From: FW021-bin31 sp964647485
GTDB lineage: Bacteria; Bacteroidota; Bacteroidia; Chitinophagales; Chitinophagaceae
Length of the DNA stretch: 64,000 bases
Assembly: GCA_964647485.1 (NCBI GenBank)
Contig: CAZYHV010000005.1
Coordinates: forward strand, 62,001-126,000
Direction of reading: 5' to 3'
The position numbers were made by a program, and so were the translations under genes. Below, piece after piece: positions 16,604 through 25,410 of the stretch (the first letter of the stretch is position 1; every line of letters begins with the position of its first letter). The notes beneath the pieces are model-generated. The model was given only the letters and a program-made list of their open reading frames with translations, searched no databases and was not told the DNA's origin.

Positions 16604-17087
16604 GGATTTCAATGGTTGGAAGCAAAAAGCAAAAAAAGCCGGAAAAACAAATAAAAAGCTGCTCAAAAAGTTCCAAAATAAAAGGAATAAGGGGCTGGAA
16701 AAGCTTCTTCCCGAACTCCATGAAGAAGCTTTTTCTCATATCAATTGTTTGGAATGTGCAAATTGCTGTAAAACGATCAGCCCCCGTTACAAGGCTCCGG
16801 ACAGAAAGAGAATTGCCAAACATCTTGGCATGAAGGAATCAGAGTTTACAGAAAAATATCTTCGCATTGATGAAGATGGAGATTATGTAAACAAAACGCA
16901 ACCTTGTCCTTTTTTAGGGGACGATAATTACTGTAGTATCTACGACGTCCGACCCAGAGATTGTAGAAAATATCCGCATACCGATAGTAGTGATTTTATA
17001 AAACATCCTCATACTACTTTCAAAAACTCAACCACCTGCCCAGCCGTATATTATGTTCTGGAAAAATTAAAAGAAAAAACGAATTAG
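16596..17087 (+). CDS. YkgJ family cysteine cluster protein
   Basis: The 163-residue protein has a basic, Lys-rich N-terminus (about residues 1-45) and then a conserved Cys array: CLECANCC, CPFLGDDNYCSIYDVRPRDC and a last Cys near TTCPAVYY. This is the putative zinc- or iron-chelating YkgJ domain (formerly UPF0153); no enzymatic role is established. It starts 8 bases inside the 3' end of the fructosamine kinase gene (ATG at 16596). Confidence 0.88.
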   Translation: MDKDFNGWKQKAKKAGKTNKKLLKKFQNKRNKGLEKLLPELHEEAFSHINCLECANCCKTISPRYKAPDRKRIAKHLGMKESEFTEKYLRIDEDGDYVNKTQPCPFLGDDNYCSIYDVRPRDCRKYPHTDSSDFIKHPHTTFKNSTTCPAVYYVLEKLKEKTN

Positions 17088-17283
17088 ATTGTATGCCTAT
17101 TTTATAGATATACTTTATTACTGTCCGTTAATTTCATCAATAAAGTTTATCGGAGAATATTTTTCACTTCATTCAAAATGACCTTCAACATCTTGTTTTT
17201 GTGGAGACCGGAAGAACGTAACCCCGTGCTACAAAAAAAACTCCTATTCCTTCTTTTTAATTTTTTTCTACCGTCTTGATTTT

Positions 17284-17315
17284 TTGTTTCTTTTGTCTTG
17301 AAACAAAAGAAACAA
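17284..17315. repeat. Intergenic palindrome TTGTTTCTTTTG...CAAAAGAAACAA
   Basis: Arms 17284-17295 and 17304-17315 are perfect 12-bp inverted repeats around TCTTGAAA, preceded by GTCTTGAT. It lies between two convergent genes (YkgJ and the glycosyltransferase). The core closely resembles an intergenic palindrome I recall from other Bacteroidota genomes. The rest of the 236-base gap shows nothing I can name. Confidence 0.6.
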
Positions 17316-17323
17316 CCATATTT

Positions 17324-18454
17324 CTACTTTATCTTCTCATACAAAGAATAGATCTTATCTGTCAATCCCTCCCAGGAATACTTTCTTTTTTCTGTCGGAA
17401 AATTAGCCTTAAAGGTCTCTTCCAAATGATCTTTAAAATACTCATCTATAGCCGCTGCAATCTGATCTACAGCAGGGGCTACAACGAGACCGATTTTATG
17501 ATCCGGAATCATCTCCGGCAATCCGCCGACTTTAGTCACTAACATAGGACAATTGAAATGATAGCCAATTTGCGTCACGCCGCTTTGAGTAGCATTCTTG
17601 TAAGGCTGAGCCACCAGATTGGCCAAACTAAAATAATATTTCACCTCTGCATTTTTAATAAAATGGTCATGTAGAATTACTCGCTCCTTTATACCCAGAT
17701 CTATGATCAATTTCTCATACTGTTGCTGGTCGGCATAAAATTCTCCCGCAATGATCAATTTCGCCTTCTTTTTTGCCCTTGTTTTGGAAAAGGCCTCCAA
17801 CAACCAATCTAATCCCTTATAGTCTCTTACAATACCAAAGAAAAGAATATAGTCGATATCGTCTTCTAATTTTAAAAATTCAGCGGCGTCCTTTCGAGAA
17901 ACAGGAGCACCAAAATGATCAAATATAGGATGAGGATGAAAAGCACGAGGCTTTTGTTGGTCAAATTCTGAAAGGTCTTCCATCACCGCTTCCGACATAG
18001 AAATAAAAGCATCCACCGGTTTCACAAAGTAACTTGTTAACCACCGATCTCCAAGACGTTCTTCATGTGGAATGATATTATGAAGAAAAGCGACTACTTT
18101 TGTTGTCTTATTGCGTTTGATCCTTCTTAATATCGTCCCTAAACAAGCCCCCATAAAAGGAAGCCAATATTTTACGATAACCAAATCCGGTTTCTCCCTT
18201 TTCAAAAGCGCCCCTACTCTCATCCAGTTCAAGGGATTAACAGCATTAATCTGACGATAGATTTTAATCCCCTTCGGAGCCGGATCGTCAGCGTACTGCG
18301 TCTTTCCCGGAAATAAAAAACGGGGATATTGTAATGAAAAAGTAGATATCGATACTTCATGCCCATCTTCCTGAAATGCGCCGGCCATTCGCACACTAAA
18401 AGTTGCAATTCCTCCTCTGTAAGGATAGGCAGGTCCTATAATGATAATTTTCAT
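17324..18454 (-). CDS. Glycosyltransferase family 4 protein
   Basis: This 376-residue GT-B fold enzyme transfers a sugar from an activated donor to a glycan or lipid acceptor at the cytoplasmic membrane face. The N-terminal domain starts MKIIIIGPAYPYRGGIATFS with the glycine loop of GT4 enzymes. The C-terminal donor domain contains FFGIVRDYKGLDWLLEAFSK and the signature region THIS-type GVTQIGYHFNCPMLVTKVGG followed by LPEMI. Donor and acceptor cannot be told. It stands alone, with no polysaccharide cluster beside it, and is divergent from clpB. Confidence 0.88.
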   Translation of the reverse strand: MKIIIIGPAYPYRGGIATFSVRMAGAFQEDGHEVSISTFSLQYPRFLFPGKTQYADDPAPKGIKIYRQINAVNPLNWMRVGALLKREKPDLVIVKYWLPFMGACLGTILRRIKRNKTTKVVAFLHNIIPHEERLGDRWLTSYFVKPVDAFISMSEAVMEDLSEFDQQKPRAFHPHPIFDHFGAPVSRKDAAEFLKLEDDIDYILFFGIVRDYKGLDWLLEAFSKTRAKKKAKLIIAGEFYADQQQYEKLIIDLGIKERVILHDHFIKNAEVKYYFSLANLVAQPYKNATQSGVTQIGYHFNCPMLVTKVGGLPEMIPDHKIGLVVAPAVDQIAAAIDEYFKDHLEETFKANFPTEKRKYSWEGLTDKIYSLYEKIK

Positions 18455-18552
18455 GCAGCAAAGCTTCTATATGACGCCATGAAACAGGCAGGCTTCCAAT
18501 TCATGGCGAAGATATAAAATTAAAAAGAAGATGGCTTCTTTTAAAATTATGT

Positions 18553-18590
18553 AATTTTGTCATATATCTTCTTTTTTTTATGACAAAATT
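18553..18590. promoter_or_regulatory. 12-bp inverted repeat upstream of clpB (candidate operator)
   Basis: AATTTTGTCATA (18553-18564) and TATGACAAAATT (18579-18590) are perfect inverted arms with a 14-base centre. They lie about 75 bases ahead of the clpB start and about 100 bases from the divergent glycosyltransferase start. A weak promoter (TTTG 18616-18619, spacer 20, TAATTACG) follows. It does not match the CIRCE element, so the regulator is unknown. Confidence 0.5.
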
Positions 18591-18664
18591 TCCGATTTAA
18601 CTATATGGTTTATATTTTGTTGATATAGTTGTACATTGATAATTACGAAAAAAACTATAAATAT

Positions 18665-21316
18665 ATGAATCCAAATAAATTAACCATTAAAGCTCAGGAG
18701 GCGCTACAACAAGCTCAGCAACTGGCCTTTAATGCAAACAACCAAAGTATAGAAACAGCCCATTTATTGAAGGCGCTGATGGAAGACAATGGTGATATCA
18801 TTGACTTTTTATTTAAGAAAAATGATGTCAATTTGAAATTAATTCAGCAAAAACTGGATCAAGAATTAAAATCTTATCCTAAAATATCAGGAGAAGGTGG
18901 ACAACTTATGAGCCGAGATGCCAACAATGTTTTATTACGAGCAGGCTCTGTTATCAAAGAATTTAAAGACGAATATGTCAGTATAGAACATCTTTTATTG
19001 GCTATTTTACAAGGAAAGGATAATACGGCCAACCTCTTAAAAGACGGAGGGTTAACTGAAAAAGGATTAAAATCGGCTATCAAGGAATTGCGAAAAGGTT
19101 CTACCATCACTTCTCAAAATGCAGAATCTCAATACAATGCCTTGGAAAAATATGCTCGAAATTTGAACGAGCTGGCCTCCTCTGGAAAATTAGATCCCGT
19201 CATCGGTCGGGATGAAGAAATTCGACGTACCCTGCATATTCTGACTCGAAGAACTAAAAACAATCCTATTCTTATAGGAGAACCCGGCGTAGGGAAAACG
19301 GCTATTGCCGAAGGATTAGGACATCGAATCGTAAATGGAGATGTGCCGGAGAATCTGAAATCAAAAGTAATTTATGCTTTAGATATGGGAGCCTTGATGG
19401 CCGGGGCCAAATATAGAGGTGATTTTGAAGAACGATTGAAAGCAGTCATCAAAGAGGTAGCTAATAGTGATGGCGAAATTATTCTCTTTATAGATGAGAT
19501 CCATACCCTAGTAGGCGCCGGGGCTATGGAAGGAGCCATGGATGCTGCAAATATTCTCAAACCGGCATTAGCCAGAGGAGAACTTAGAGCAGTTGGTGCC
19601 ACTACCCTCAATGAATATCAAAAATATTTTGAAAAAGATAAAGCTTTGGAACGTCGTTTCCAAACAGTCATGGTGGATGAACCTTCAGAAGAAGATGCTA
19701 TTTCTATCCTGCGGGGGTTAAAAGAAAGATACGAAACGCATCATCATGTCAGAATCAAAGATGAAGCCATCATTGCTGCTGTAGAATTATCTAATCGTTA
19801 TATTTCTGATCGGTTTTTACCGGATAAAGCCATTGATCTGATTGATGAGAGTGCAGCTAAACTACGCCTGGAGATGAATTCCATGCCGGAAGAGTTAGAT
19901 GAGCTGGAAAGAAGAGTCCGTCAGTTAGAAATCGAACGGGAAGCCATCAAACAGGAAAATGATAAGGAAAAATTGGAAGATTTAAATCAACAAATAGCTG
20001 ATTTAAATGAGGAACGCAATGCTTTCAAAGCCAAATGGAAACAAGAGAAGGAAATTGTAGATAAAATTCAAAATGCACAATCTGCTATCGAAGACCTCAA
20101 ACTGGAAGCCGAAAAAGCAGAACGAAATGGGGATTATGGTAAAGTAGCAGAAATCCGTTATGGAAGAGTTAAAGAAGAACAAGACAAGGTAGAAAAATAT
20201 AACGAAGACCTAAACAAGATTTCTGCCAATAGTAAACGACTGTTGAAAGAAGAAGTTGATGCTGAAGATATTGCAGAAAACGTATCACGTGCTACCGGCA
20301 TTCCCATTACCCGGATGCTGCAAACAGAACGAGAAAAGCTCCTCCATCTGGAAGAACGTCTCCACCAACGTGTAGTCGGTCAGGATGAAGCAATAGAGGC
20401 GGTTGCTGATGCCATTCGTAGAAGCCGATCCGGTCTTCAAGATCCTAATAAACCCATTGGTTCCTTTATTTTCTTGGGAACCACAGGAGTAGGTAAAACC
20501 GAGTTAGCAAAAGCCCTGGCAGAATTCCTTTTTGATGATGAAAGCATGATGACCCGCATAGATATGAGTGAATACCAGGAAAAACATTCCGTCAGTCGTT
20601 TGGTAGGTTCCCCTCCCGGTTATGTAGGATATGATGAAGGTGGACAATTAACCGAAGCCGTAAGACGTAAACCTTATTCTGTCGTTTTACTCGATGAGAT
20701 TGAAAAAGCGCATCCGGATGTTTGGAACACCATGTTGCAAGTCCTGGATGATGGAAGATTGACAGACAACAAAGGTCGTATGGTCAACTTTAAGAATACC
20801 ATTATAATCATGACTTCAAACATGGGTAGCAATGTCATTCAGGAGAATTTTGAAGAGGTGAATGATCGTAATAAAGAAGAAATTACCGATAAAACACGTT
20901 CACAGGTCATGACCTTATTGCGAAAGACCATCCGACCGGAATTTCTTAATCGTGTAGATGAAATCATCATGTTCCAACCGCTTATGCTCAACGAGATCAA
21001 AGGCATTGTAGAAATACAGCTTCAACATCTCAAAGACCTAATGGCCAAAAACGGCATGGATCTGGAATTTACAGATTACACCCTGGAATACTTAGCCGAG
21101 AAAGGATTCGATCCGCAATTTGGAGCAAGACCTTTGAAAAGAGTCATTCAAAAACAGCTGGTCAACCTGCTCAGTAAAAAAATCCTCGCCGGAGATATTG
21201 ATAAATCCCAACCGGTATTGATTGACGTATTCGACGGCGTGGTAGTCATCCGAAATGAAGAAGAAGAGGAAGAAGAAGGATTGCATATAGATTCGAAAGG
21301 ACAGATAGAATCCTAG
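18665..21316 (+). CDS. clpB: ATP-dependent chaperone ClpB
   Basis: ClpB is a hexameric AAA+ disaggregase that works with DnaK to pull apart protein aggregates. From ATG 18665 (MNPNKLTIKAQEALQQAQQL) the product has 883 residues. It has the double Clp N-domain (1-150), a first AAA+ domain with Walker A GEPGVGKT (205-212), the coiled-coil middle domain (about 400-525) that docks DnaK, and a second AAA+ domain with GTTGVGKT (from 605) and FGARPLKRVIQ sensor 2. An ATG 12 codons upstream (18629) adds atypical residues. A strong terminator follows. The inverted repeat upstream suggests stress control. Confidence 0.97.
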   Translation: MNPNKLTIKAQEALQQAQQLAFNANNQSIETAHLLKALMEDNGDIIDFLFKKNDVNLKLIQQKLDQELKSYPKISGEGGQLMSRDANNVLLRAGSVIKEFKDEYVSIEHLLLAILQGKDNTANLLKDGGLTEKGLKSAIKELRKGSTITSQNAESQYNALEKYARNLNELASSGKLDPVIGRDEEIRRTLHILTRRTKNNPILIGEPGVGKTAIAEGLGHRIVNGDVPENLKSKVIYALDMGALMAGAKYRGDFEERLKAVIKEVANSDGEIILFIDEIHTLVGAGAMEGAMDAANILKPALARGELRAVGATTLNEYQKYFEKDKALERRFQTVMVDEPSEEDAISILRGLKERYETHHHVRIKDEAIIAAVELSNRYISDRFLPDKAIDLIDESAAKLRLEMNSMPEELDELERRVRQLEIEREAIKQENDKEKLEDLNQQIADLNEERNAFKAKWKQEKEIVDKIQNAQSAIEDLKLEAEKAERNGDYGKVAEIRYGRVKEEQDKVEKYNEDLNKISANSKRLLKEEVDAEDIAENVSRATGIPITRMLQTEREKLLHLEERLHQRVVGQDEAIEAVADAIRRSRSGLQDPNKPIGSFIFLGTTGVGKTELAKALAEFLFDDESMMTRIDMSEYQEKHSVSRLVGSPPGYVGYDEGGQLTEAVRRKPYSVVLLDEIEKAHPDVWNTMLQVLDDGRLTDNKGRMVNFKNTIIIMTSNMGSNVIQENFEEVNDRNKEEITDKTRSQVMTLLRKTIRPEFLNRVDEIIMFQPLMLNEIKGIVEIQLQHLKDLMAKNGMDLEFTDYTLEYLAEKGFDPQFGARPLKRVIQKQLVNLLSKKILAGDIDKSQPVLIDVFDGVVVIRNEEEEEEEGLHIDSKGQIES

Positions 21317-21322
21317 TTCTCC

Positions 21323-21365
21323 AAAGCTATCTGACGGTTTCAACCACCGTCAGATAGCTTTTTTT
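21323..21365 (+). terminator. Rho-independent terminator of clpB
   Basis: AAGCTATCTGACGGT (21324-21338) and ACCGTCAGATAGCTT (21346-21360) form a perfect 15-bp stem with a 7-base loop and a T run behind it, starting 7 bases after the clpB stop. Confidence 0.92.
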
Positions 21366-21549
21366 AAAAGAAATGAGCCGTAAAAAAATAGAAAATAATC
21401 GCAGCTATCAAAGAGATGAGGGCATTTCGCCCCTGCTTTTTCATCATTTCTTTATCTTTCATATTCATTACTACGCCCATCAGGGAAAAGAAAAAGAATC
21501 CTAATGCTAACAACAGGAAGCCGGTGGCTATATAAAAAGTAATCTTCAT
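21364..21549 (-). CDS. Small hypothetical membrane protein
   Basis: The 61-residue product has two hydrophobic segments (ITFYIATGFLLLALGFFFFS at the start and LISLIAAIIFYFFTAHFF at the end) joined by a charged Lys/Met-rich loop (MKDKEMMKKQGRNA). I do not recognise a family. Two-helix proteins of this kind next to core genes are common in Bacteroidota. It ends against the clpB terminator and its start lies 12 bases after the DUF2249 gene, so it may share that transcript. Confidence 0.6.
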   Translation of the reverse strand: MKITFYIATGFLLLALGFFFFSLMGVVMNMKDKEMMKKQGRNALISLIAAIIFYFFTAHFF

Positions 21550-21561
21550 TTTTCAAAGATA

Positions 21562-22317
21562 CTACTTCTTTACTTTAACCACCCTCACCTTCCATTCTTG
21601 AGGACCTTCCTCCAAATATTCCCAACGGAAAGGTTCTTCACTCTCTGCTTCCATCTGATAGTACAGGGGTTTGGGATCATGATCATTAATAAATTCAAAG
21701 GCTTCTCCTACTTTAATATCGGCAAATGCTTTATAAAACATTTCGTGTCTTTCAGTAGGGGGATAAGGTCTTAAGTCAAATTCATTCACTACAGAAAAGC
21801 CATCATCTCCTAATCCCGATTTTACATTTTTCGTCAGATGAATTACAAATTCATTTTTTTCTTTTTTCTTATAAACCCATGTATGTTTCCCTTCAAATTT
21901 ACGAATAAATACATGGTGAATCTCTACCGGGTCATTTCCTGCAATAATCTCCATAGTATCCCCTTCTCCCATCATACCATAACGATGAAAAATTACTTGT
22001 TTCCAACGTTTTGGATCTACTTTTCTTAAATCCATTAATGTAGAAATATCTTTAAATTCTCTACCTTTAGAAGCTTCAGTACGCGTTACCTTTACCTTCC
22101 ATTCTCTGCCTCCGCGGTTTAGATATTCCCAATCTACTACATCTCCATAGACCGAACGAAACTCATAATACAGCGGAATCGGATCATGATCATTAATAAA
22201 TATAAAACTCTCATTCACCGGCAACTCTTTAAAATCTTTAATCAGCTTTTTGTGTCGCTCAATGGGAACTAATGTACGTACATCATATTCCGGTATAACC
22301 TGTTCACTATTTGACAT
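21562..22317 (-). CDS. DUF2249 protein with three repeats
   Basis: The 251-residue protein carries a DUF2249 domain at about residues 8-78 (DVRTLVPIERHKKLIKDF ... FINDHDPIPLYYEF ... WEYLNRGGREWKV) and a second at about 172-250 with the same FINDHDPKPLYYQM and WEYLEEGPQEWKV signatures. Between them, residues 88-160 keep the same spacing in a degenerate form (LMDLRKVDPKRW ... IIAGNDPVEIHHVF ... TWVYKKKEKNEFVI), so it is probably a third, diverged copy. DUF2249 is a small alpha-beta domain often encoded near hemerythrin or nitric-oxide genes; its function is not settled. No such partner is adjacent here. Confidence 0.85.
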   Translation of the reverse strand: MSNSEQVIPEYDVRTLVPIERHKKLIKDFKELPVNESFIFINDHDPIPLYYEFRSVYGDVVDWEYLNRGGREWKVKVTRTEASKGREFKDISTLMDLRKVDPKRWKQVIFHRYGMMGEGDTMEIIAGNDPVEIHHVFIRKFEGKHTWVYKKKEKNEFVIHLTKNVKSGLGDDGFSVVNEFDLRPYPPTERHEMFYKAFADIKVGEAFEFINDHDPKPLYYQMEAESEEPFRWEYLEEGPQEWKVRVVKVKK

Positions 22318-22384
22318 TTTACTAATTTTTCTAAATAGGATATTTCTATCTTAAAATGCTAAGGTAAGATAAAAATCATTACTT

Positions 22385-24433
22385 TTATCCTCCCAATTCC
22401 TTAAAAGCTTCATCTATCTTTTCCACAGGCTGCCGGCATACCTTATTTCTACAGACATAAATCAAGGTTTTCCCGGATATTAATTTATGTTCTAACAGCG
22501 GGAGATTTTCTTTTTCTCCTCCCATCCAAAAAGAAAGGGGGAAAAATTCTCGTTGCAATCTTTTACGAATTTCTGAAGTTCCTTTCCCTAAAATAGCTAT
22601 TTCTGAACGATCTTTACAGCAAATTCCCAATAGTTGAGCCCATTGGGCAAAATAAGGCACCGCTGTGGGAATTTCTTTCAATACATTTTCCAACATTGCC
22701 TTTGCAACCTGTTGATAATCTTCTTTTTCAAGATACACGCCAAGCTTATAAAAGACGGTTGCTAAAACAGAATTAGACGCCGGAAGCACATTATCCTCTA
22801 CCTCCTTCTTACGGGCAATTAAACGTTCTGATTTTTCTGAAGTATAAAAAAACAAAGCATTGTCCTCATCTTTAAAATGAGCATCTACATACTGCAACAA
22901 TCGATCCGCCAAATCTAACCAATGCTTATTAAATGTCACCTGATACAAGGCGATATAGGCATCTGCTAACAAGGCATAATCTTCTAATAATCCATCTATA
23001 TTCGTTTGTCCATCCTTATAATTACGCCAAAGATGACCGTCTTCCTCTACCATTTTTTCTGTCAAAAAATTTGCATTCTCAATAGCAACATCCAGATATC
23101 TTTTCTTCCCTAAAGCTTGAAAAGCATCGATATAACCTTTCATCATTACGGCATTCCATGAAACCAATATTTTATCATCAACCGTCGGAGAAACCCGCTC
23201 CTTTCTAGCTTCAAAAAGCTTCTGCCTTGACTCTTTCAAAATCCGTTCCCACTTTTTGAACTCTATATCTTCTTTTCTTGCAAAATTTTCCTTTATATCC
23301 ACCGGATAAAGGATATTTTTATTTTCCTCCCAATTACCTTCTGTGCGAATTTGATAATAAGATAATATGAGGGAAACATCTTCTTTTGGCAAAAGTTCTT
23401 TTATTTCTTTCTCAGACCAAACATAAAAGCGTCCCTCTTCTCCCTCACTATCTGCATTAATGGAGGAATAAAATCCTCCTCTTTCATTCATTAACTCTCG
23501 CTCAACAAAATCTAAAGTCTCCTCAATAACATCTTTATAAAGTTTATTTTTTGAAATTTTATACGCATGCGCATACAAGCTAATCAACTGCCCATTATCG
23601 TACAACATCTTTTCAAAATGAGGAGCAAACCAATACCCATCCGTGGAATATCGTGAGAAACCACCTCCCAGTTGATCATAAATACCTCCCAATGCCATAT
23701 TTCTAAGAGTCGTAGCTGTCGCTTTAAAAGCTTCCTCGTTTTTATTGACTGCATATTCTTGCAGCAACCACTCCCATGCTACCGGCAAAGGAAATTTTGG
23801 AGAACGATTAAAGCCTCCCTGTTTAAAATCTATTGTAGATTTTATCTTTAGATACAAAGAATCATAACTTTCTTCCCATTTTTGTGTCGATCCTTCCTTT
23901 GGAGGAGAGAACATTTGATGAGTAGCAACCCCGTGGGTAATAGTATCCGCTTGCGTTTTTAGTTCTTCTGCCTTATTTTCAGATAAAGAATGGATTTGTT
24001 GAAGCAACTGCAACCACTGTCCCTTCGGCAAATAAGTCACCACATAAAAAGGCTTCCCATCGGGAAGTGTAAACGCATTTAAAGGCCATCCTCCACTCCC
24101 GTTCAGCATCATGGATGCATTCATATATATTTGGTCGATATCCGGGCGTTCTTCCCGATCTATTTTAATCGACACAAAGTGTTCATTCATATAAGCAGCC
24201 ACCTCCGTATCTGAATAACATTCCCTTTCCATCACATGACACCAATGACAAGAAGCATATCCGATACTAATTACCAAAGGTTTATTTTGATCTTCAGCCT
24301 TCCTTAGAGCCTCTTTTCCCCACGGATACCAATTAACCGGATTATGAGCATGTTCCAAAAGATAGGGACTGGATTCTTCAATAAGTTTATTGGTAAAAGA
24401 TGGATGGTTGTGATCCTCTAAATGAGCTTTCAT
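22385..24433 (-). CDS. Thioredoxin domain-containing protein (DUF255, YyaL/SPATA20 type)
   Basis: The 682-residue protein starts with a DUF255 thioredoxin-like domain (about residues 12-170) carrying ISIGYASCHWCHVMERECY, in which CHWC is the redox CxxC motif. It continues as a long (alpha/alpha)6 toroid related to cellobiose epimerase and six-hairpin glycosidases (LGGGFSRYSTDGYWFAPHFE, MLYDNGQLISLYAHAYKIS). The family is widespread from bacteria to man (spermatogenesis-associated protein 20) and its substrate is unknown. It appears to be transcribed alone. Confidence 0.9.
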   Translation of the reverse strand: MKAHLEDHNHPSFTNKLIEESSPYLLEHAHNPVNWYPWGKEALRKAEDQNKPLVISIGYASCHWCHVMERECYSDTEVAAYMNEHFVSIKIDREERPDIDQIYMNASMMLNGSGGWPLNAFTLPDGKPFYVVTYLPKGQWLQLLQQIHSLSENKAEELKTQADTITHGVATHQMFSPPKEGSTQKWEESYDSLYLKIKSTIDFKQGGFNRSPKFPLPVAWEWLLQEYAVNKNEEAFKATATTLRNMALGGIYDQLGGGFSRYSTDGYWFAPHFEKMLYDNGQLISLYAHAYKISKNKLYKDVIEETLDFVERELMNERGGFYSSINADSEGEEGRFYVWSEKEIKELLPKEDVSLILSYYQIRTEGNWEENKNILYPVDIKENFARKEDIEFKKWERILKESRQKLFEARKERVSPTVDDKILVSWNAVMMKGYIDAFQALGKKRYLDVAIENANFLTEKMVEEDGHLWRNYKDGQTNIDGLLEDYALLADAYIALYQVTFNKHWLDLADRLLQYVDAHFKDEDNALFFYTSEKSERLIARKKEVEDNVLPASNSVLATVFYKLGVYLEKEDYQQVAKAMLENVLKEIPTAVPYFAQWAQLLGICCKDRSEIAILGKGTSEIRKRLQREFFPLSFWMGGEKENLPLLEHKLISGKTLIYVCRNKVCRQPVEKIDEAFKELGG

Positions 24434-24741
24434 GATTTTTCGCTTTCGTTTATCTGCAAATTAAGGATATTTCTCATCCTTAGCCTGCTTTTTCCATAGA
24501 ATGATTTTTAATAGACGAATGCAAAAGTTTCACCTTAAATTAATTATAGAAATTTAATCTATCATCAATTTTGTAAAGGTTGCTTTTAATTGCATTAGCA
24601 TCAACTCAAGTAAGTCATCTTCCCAAGTGAACAATGATAAGAATTATTTTGTTCCAATAAAAGGCAGGAAAACTTGCAGAATCTAAGAGAAGAAGAAACA
24701 ATCAAAAACGCTATTATAGCATTTTATCAAAAAAGTAAATT
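24434..24741. other. 308-base divergent gap with a short coding relic
   Basis: The gap separates the DUF255 gene from a GlcG-like gene. It holds a 7-bp inverted repeat TAAGGAT-N7-ATCCTTA (24462-24482) near the DUF255 start. On the plus strand just before 24742 there is an ATG-less open stretch ending NLREEETIKNAIIAFYQKSK, whose stop overlaps the next ATG as ATGA. No other gene is seen. Confidence 0.45.
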
Positions 24742-25137
24742 ATGAATGTAATTCTGGAACAGGCAGAAAAAGTCATTGCCAAAGCGAAATCAAAAGCAGT
24801 AGAAATTAATGTTCCCATGAACATTGCCGTAGTAGATAGAGGGGGAAATCTCGTAGCCTTTGGGCGTATGGATAATGCATGGCTAGGCTCGATAGACATT
24901 GCCATCAAAAAGGCAAAAACCGCAAATTATTTTGATATGAATAGTGGGAGCCTCGGGAAACTATCCCAGCCCGGAGAATCTCTCTACGGTATAGAAGTAT
25001 CTAATAATGGGCTAATCTCTTTTCCCGGAGGAGTATTATTAAAAAACAATGACACGATCATTGGAGCTATTGGAGTTAGTGGTGGACAGGTAACACAAGA
25101 CGAACAAGTGGCTGAAGCCGGAGCGTCGGCTCTGTAA
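24742..25137 (+). CDS. GlcG/HbpS family heme-binding-like protein
   Basis: The 131-residue product is a single DUF336 domain (GlcG/HbpS family): MNVILEQAEKVIAKAKSKA, then MNIAVVDRGGNLVAFGRMD, AIKKAKTANYFDMNSG and the C-terminal GAIGVSGGQVTQDEQVAEAG. Members include the heme-degrading sensor protein HbpS of Streptomyces and GlcG of the glycolate locus; most are uncharacterised small cytosolic proteins. No heme- or glycolate-related gene lies beside it, so the function is left open. Its start codon overlaps the stop of a short coding relic. Confidence 0.85.
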   Translation: MNVILEQAEKVIAKAKSKAVEINVPMNIAVVDRGGNLVAFGRMDNAWLGSIDIAIKKAKTANYFDMNSGSLGKLSQPGESLYGIEVSNNGLISFPGGVLLKNNDTIIGAIGVSGGQVTQDEQVAEAGASAL

Positions 25138-25216
25138 TCTTTAACTTCACCAACATCCTTCTAGACATCGGGCATTGTTCAACTCTGATGCTGATTTGTT
25201 ATGATGAAATAAGTGC

Positions 25217-25272
25217 ATCTTCTTCTAAATCTATTTTGTTTAATGGATCACAAAATAGATTTAGAAGAAGAT
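25217..25272. repeat. Perfect 23-bp inverted repeat
   Basis: Arms 25217-25239 and 25250-25272 (ATCTTCTTCTAAATC... and its exact complement) flank a 10-base centre (TTAATGGATC). The structure lies about 80 bases after the GlcG-like gene and 47 bases from the tRNA-Arg. No T run follows on either side, so a plain terminator is not the obvious explanation. Confidence 0.8.
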
Positions 25273-25318
25273 TTAGTTATATAAGATAAGGATGTTATTC
25301 CTCTCGCTTATAGGAGTG

Positions 25319-25392
25319 TGATCCGGATGCGATTCGAACGCATGACCTACAGTTTAGAAGACTGTTGCTCTATCCAGCTGAGCTACCGGACC
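25319..25392 (-). tRNA. tRNA-Arg (anticodon UCU)
   Basis: The minus strand folds as a complete 74-nt tRNA: acceptor stem GGTCCGG/CCGGATC with one G-U pair and discriminator A, D-arm TAGCTCAGCTGGATAGAGCA, anticodon stem ACAGT/ACTGT with loop CTTCTAA (anticodon TCT, reading AGA and AGG), and T-arm ATGCG TTCGAAT CGCAT. The CCA end is not encoded (CAC follows). Confidence 0.96.
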
Positions 25393-25410
25393 ATTTTTTC
25401 AATGGAATTG

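Noticed and set aside
18553..18590. CIRCE/HrcA operator ahead of clpB
   Set aside because: The arms do not match TTAGCACTC or its complement; kept as an unassigned inverted repeat.
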